Program-made: the position numbers and the translations under genes
The notes under the pieces: generated by a model
Databases searched by the model: none
What the model saw: only the letters and a program-made list of their open reading frames with translations
What the model was told of the DNA's origin: nothing
Shown: one piece after another, positions 61,776 through 64,000 of the stretch
Layout: each line of letters begins with the position of its first letter
Position numbering within the stretch: position 1 is the stretch's first letter
From: JAENVU01 sp963756815
GTDB taxonomy: Bacteria > Actinomycetota > Acidimicrobiia > IMCC26256 > JAENVU01
Direction of reading: 5' to 3'
DNA: 64,000 nucleotides
NCBI GenBank assembly: GCA_963756815.1
Contig: CAVWPR010000004.1
Location: forward strand, 248,001 to 312,000

Positions 61776-64000
61776 ATGACGCGATGGAGTGACGTACCGC
61801 TCGACGACCTGACCGCGGCGGTCGCCGGGATCGACCTCTGGAACGCGCCGGGGATCCCCGACCACGGCCTTGCACCCCTGCGCGTGACCGACGGCCCCAA
61901 CGGCGCACGCGGTCCGAGCTTCACCGGCGTGCCCAGCGCCTGCTTCCCCTGTGGCACCGCACTCGGCGCCACCTGGGACCCCCAGCTCGTCCGGCGCATC
62001 GGCGTCGCGATCGCCCAGGAGGCGCGCACCAAGGGCGCCCAGGTGCTGCTCGCACCGACCGTGAACCTGCACCGCCACCCGCTCGCGGGGCGCAACTTCG
62101 AGTGCTACTCGGAGGACCCGACGCTCACGGCCCTCATCGCCGTCGGGTTCATCACCGGCGTGCAGTCCGAGGGCGTCGGCGTCACCGTCAAGCACTTCGT
62201 CGCCAACGACTCCGAGTTCGAGCGCATGACGATCAGCTCCGAGGTGCCCGAGCCCGTCCTGCGCGAGCTCTACCTCGTCCCGTTCGAGGCCGCGGTCGTC
62301 GAAGGCGGCGCGTGGGGCGTGATGAGCGCGTACAACCGCCTCAACGGCACGTACTGCAGCGAGCACGAGTGGCTGCTCACCACGGTCCTGCGCGAGGAGT
62401 GGGGTTTCGACGGGTTCGTGATCTCCGACTGGTTCGGCACGCACAGCACCGCGCCCGCGGCCAACGCGGGCCTGGACCTCGAGATGCCCGGACCCCCGCA
62501 GTGGTTCGGCCGGGCGCTGACCGAGGCCGTCGAGGCCGGCGACGTCGAGCGGGCGACCGTCGAGCGCATGGTCGACCGGCTGAAGACGCTCGCCGACCGC
62601 ACCGGGGCGACCGACGGCGTCGGCGGCGGCGAACCCGGATCGGTCGACGATCCGGCGCACCGTGCGCTCATCCGTGAGGCCGCCGCCGCGAGCTTCGTGC
62701 TGCTGCAGAACGACGACGCGCTGCTCCCCCTCGACCGGCGCGCGCTCGGCTCGGTCGCGCTCATCGGCACCGCCGCCGACACCGCATGGATCATGGGCGG
62801 CGGCAGCGCCGCGCTCGACCCGCACCCGCCGGTCACGCCCCGTGCGGGCATCGCCGCCGCGTTGGGAGACGACGTGACGCTGACGTTCGCGCGCGGCCCG
62901 ATCGCGACCAACACCCTCGCGATCCTCGACGACACCGCGCTCGCCGGACGGCTCACGATGGACCTGTTCGACAACCGGGAGCTCGACGGCGATCCGGCAC
63001 TCAGCACCACGTTGCGCACCGCGCGTGCCCTCTGGCTCGGCGAGTTCACCGACCGTCTCGACCCGCGGCGCTTCTCGGCCCGGCTGCGACGGGACGATTC
63101 GCGTCGACGAGCCCGGCGAGTGGACGTTCGGCCTGTCGACGACCGCGTCGACCCGCGTGCTGCTCGACGGCGAGGTCCTCATCGACGCGTGGGACGAACG
63201 CGAACGCGGCACGTCGTTCTTCGGGTTCGGGAGCAAGGAGACCCGGGCGACCCGCACGCTCGACGCCGGCGTCGACCACGCCCTCGTCATCGAGTTCTCC
63301 GGTGGCAACGGCGCGGTCAGCGGGCTCGAGCTCGGCGCCGCCCCGCCGACGCCGGACACCGCGCTCGCCGACGCCGTCGCGGCGGCCGCGGCCGCCGACG
63401 TCGCGATCGTGGTGGTCGGCACCGGCCCGACGCTCGACTGCGAGGGCCAGGACCGCCCGTCGATGGCACTTCCCGGCGAGCAGGACGCGCTCGTGGCGGC
63501 GGTCGCGGCGGCGAACCCCCGGACCGTCGTCTGCGTGAACGCGGGCTCCCCCGTGACGATGGACTGGGCCGATGCCGTCCCGACGATCCTGCAGTGCTGG
63601 CTCCCCGGCGAGGAGTGGGGCAACGCGCTCGCCGACGTGCTCTTCGGCGACCGCGCGCCCGGCGGCCGACTGCCCACGACGTTCCCGGCGCAGGTCGAGG
63701 ACGCGCCGGCGCACGACTCGTATCCGGGCAAGGAGGGTCGCGTCGACTACACGGACGGGCTCCTCATGGGCTACCGCGGGTACGACCGCGCCGGCACCGA
63801 GCCGCGCTACTGCTTCGGGCACGGGCTCACGTACACGACGTTCGACTACTCCGAGCTCGAGGTCGACGGTCGCCGCGTCTCGGTCACCGTCTCGAACACC
63901 GGCGCGCGCGACGGCGAGGAGGTCGTGCAGCTCTACGTGCAGCGAATCGACGCGCCCACCCTGCGGCCGGAGCGGGAGCTGCGCCGCTTCGCCAAGGTCG
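61776..64000 (+). CDS. Glycoside hydrolase family 3 beta-glucosidase-like enzyme, partial, one frame interruption
   Basis: Exo-acting glycosidase of GH3; the substrate could be beta-glucosides or xylosides. The N-terminal barrel shows LRVTDGPNGARGPSF, APTVNLHRHPLAGRNFECYS, GVTVKHFVANDSEFERM and the nucleophile in GFVISDWFGTHS. The second domain begins AAAASFVLLQNDDALLPLDR. A PA14-like insert (IRVDEPGEWTFGLSTTAST) follows, then CWLPGEEWGNALADVLFGDR and a fibronectin-III-like tail cut by the window end. An extra base near 63089 breaks the frame. ATG 61776 is used; GTG 61755 is an in-frame alternative. No signal peptide is seen, so it is probably cytoplasmic. Confidence 0.88.
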   Translation, partial: MTRWSDVPLDDLTAAVAGIDLWNAPGIPDHGLAPLRVTDGPNGARGPSFTGVPSACFPCGTALGATWDPQLVRRIGVAIAQEARTKGAQVLLAPTVNLHRHPLAGRNFECYSEDPTLTALIAVGFITGVQSEGVGVTVKHFVANDSEFERMTISSEVPEPVLRELYLVPFEAAVVEGGAWGVMSAYNRLNGTYCSEHEWLLTTVLREEWGFDGFVISDWFGTHSTAPAANAGLDLEMPGPPQWFGRALTEAVEAGDVERATVERMVDRLKTLADRTGATDGVGGGEPGSVDDPAHRALIREAAAASFVLLQNDDALLPLDRRALGSVALIGTAADTAWIMGGGSAALDPHPPVTPRAGIAAALGDDVTLTFARGPIATNTLAILDDTALAGRLTMDLFDNRELDGDPALSTTLRTARALWLGEFTDRLDPRRFSARLRRDDSRRRARRVDVRPVDDRVDPRAARRRGPHRRVGRTRTRHVVLRVREQGDPGDPHARRRRRPRPRHRVLRWQRRGQRARARRRPADAGHRARRRRRGGRGRRRRDRGGRHRPDARLRGPGPPVDGTSRRAGRARGGGRGGEPPDRRLRERGLPRDDGLGRCRPDDPAVLAPRRGVGQRARRRALRRPRARRPTAHDVPGAGRGRAGARLVSGQGGSRRLHGRAPHGLPRVRPRRHRAALLLRARAHVHDVRLLRARGRRSPRLGHRLEHRRARRRGGRAALRAANRRAHPAAGAGAAPLRQG

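Noticed and set aside
14149..63100. Programmed ribosomal frameshifting as an explanation for the split genes
   Set aside because: Breaks lack slippery sequences and downstream pseudoknots, occur in unrelated genes, and are often several per gene.

Overview
The window is a very GC-rich chromosome segment from an actinobacterium. The gene content and order fit Actinomycetota: a GTP-dependent PEP carboxykinase, a WhiG/FliA-type sigma factor, MurT/GatD, DUF2469, and a SepIVA-like protein beside coaD, DUF177 and rpmF. Acidimicrobiia is my best guess at class, but that is inference. Most of the window is conserved housekeeping sequence read on the minus strand. I see no CRISPR array, prophage, transposon, rRNA or tRNA, and no convincing new defence or biosynthetic system.

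Layout. Positions 1-5061 (minus) hold nusA (partial), rimP, a LigC-like ATP-dependent DNA ligase, proS, a pentapeptide-repeat protein and a RidA protein. Positions 5100-7850 (plus) are an assimilatory sulfur operon: sulfite reductase and APS reductase behind a candidate cysteine leader peptide. Positions 7945-14080 hold a broken phosphotransferase, an amidase, two methyltransferases and murT-gatD. Positions 14149-22616 (minus) run rpsB-tsf-pyrH-frr-cdsA-dxr-rseP-ispG, covering translation, phospholipid, intramembrane protease and MEP-isoprenoid genes. Positions 22771-27873 (minus) hold a beta-propeller lipoprotein, a broken LytM/hydrolase fusion, whiG and xerC. Positions 28114-31463 (plus) hold comM, dprA and three tiny genes. 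Positions 31533-49702 (minus) form the large block coaD-sepIVA-DUF177-rpmF-plsX-acpP-rnc-mutM-smc, mscS, ftsY, ffh, a His-rich lipoprotein, rpsP-khpA-rimM-trmD-rplS, DUF2469 and yraN. Positions 49831-56673 hold a damaged aaRS-like gene, damaged panE, a NUDIX gene, a lipoprotein, recG and fakA. Positions 56817-64000 (plus) hold rpmB, a small OB-like protein, a DUF2510 coiled-coil protein with 63-bp tandem repeats, pckG and a GH3 glycosidase cut by the window edge.

Two features cut across the window. First, many otherwise well-conserved genes, several of them essential (ispG, acpP, recG, pckG), carry single-base indels that split the frame. Most are +1 insertions. This looks like uncorrected assembly or sequencing error rather than real gene decay, so I treat those loci as single genes. 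Second, many genes lack a Shine-Dalgarno sequence and instead have a TANNNT -10 element only 6-9 nt before the start codon. This is the signature of leaderless transcripts, and it helped fix several start codons.
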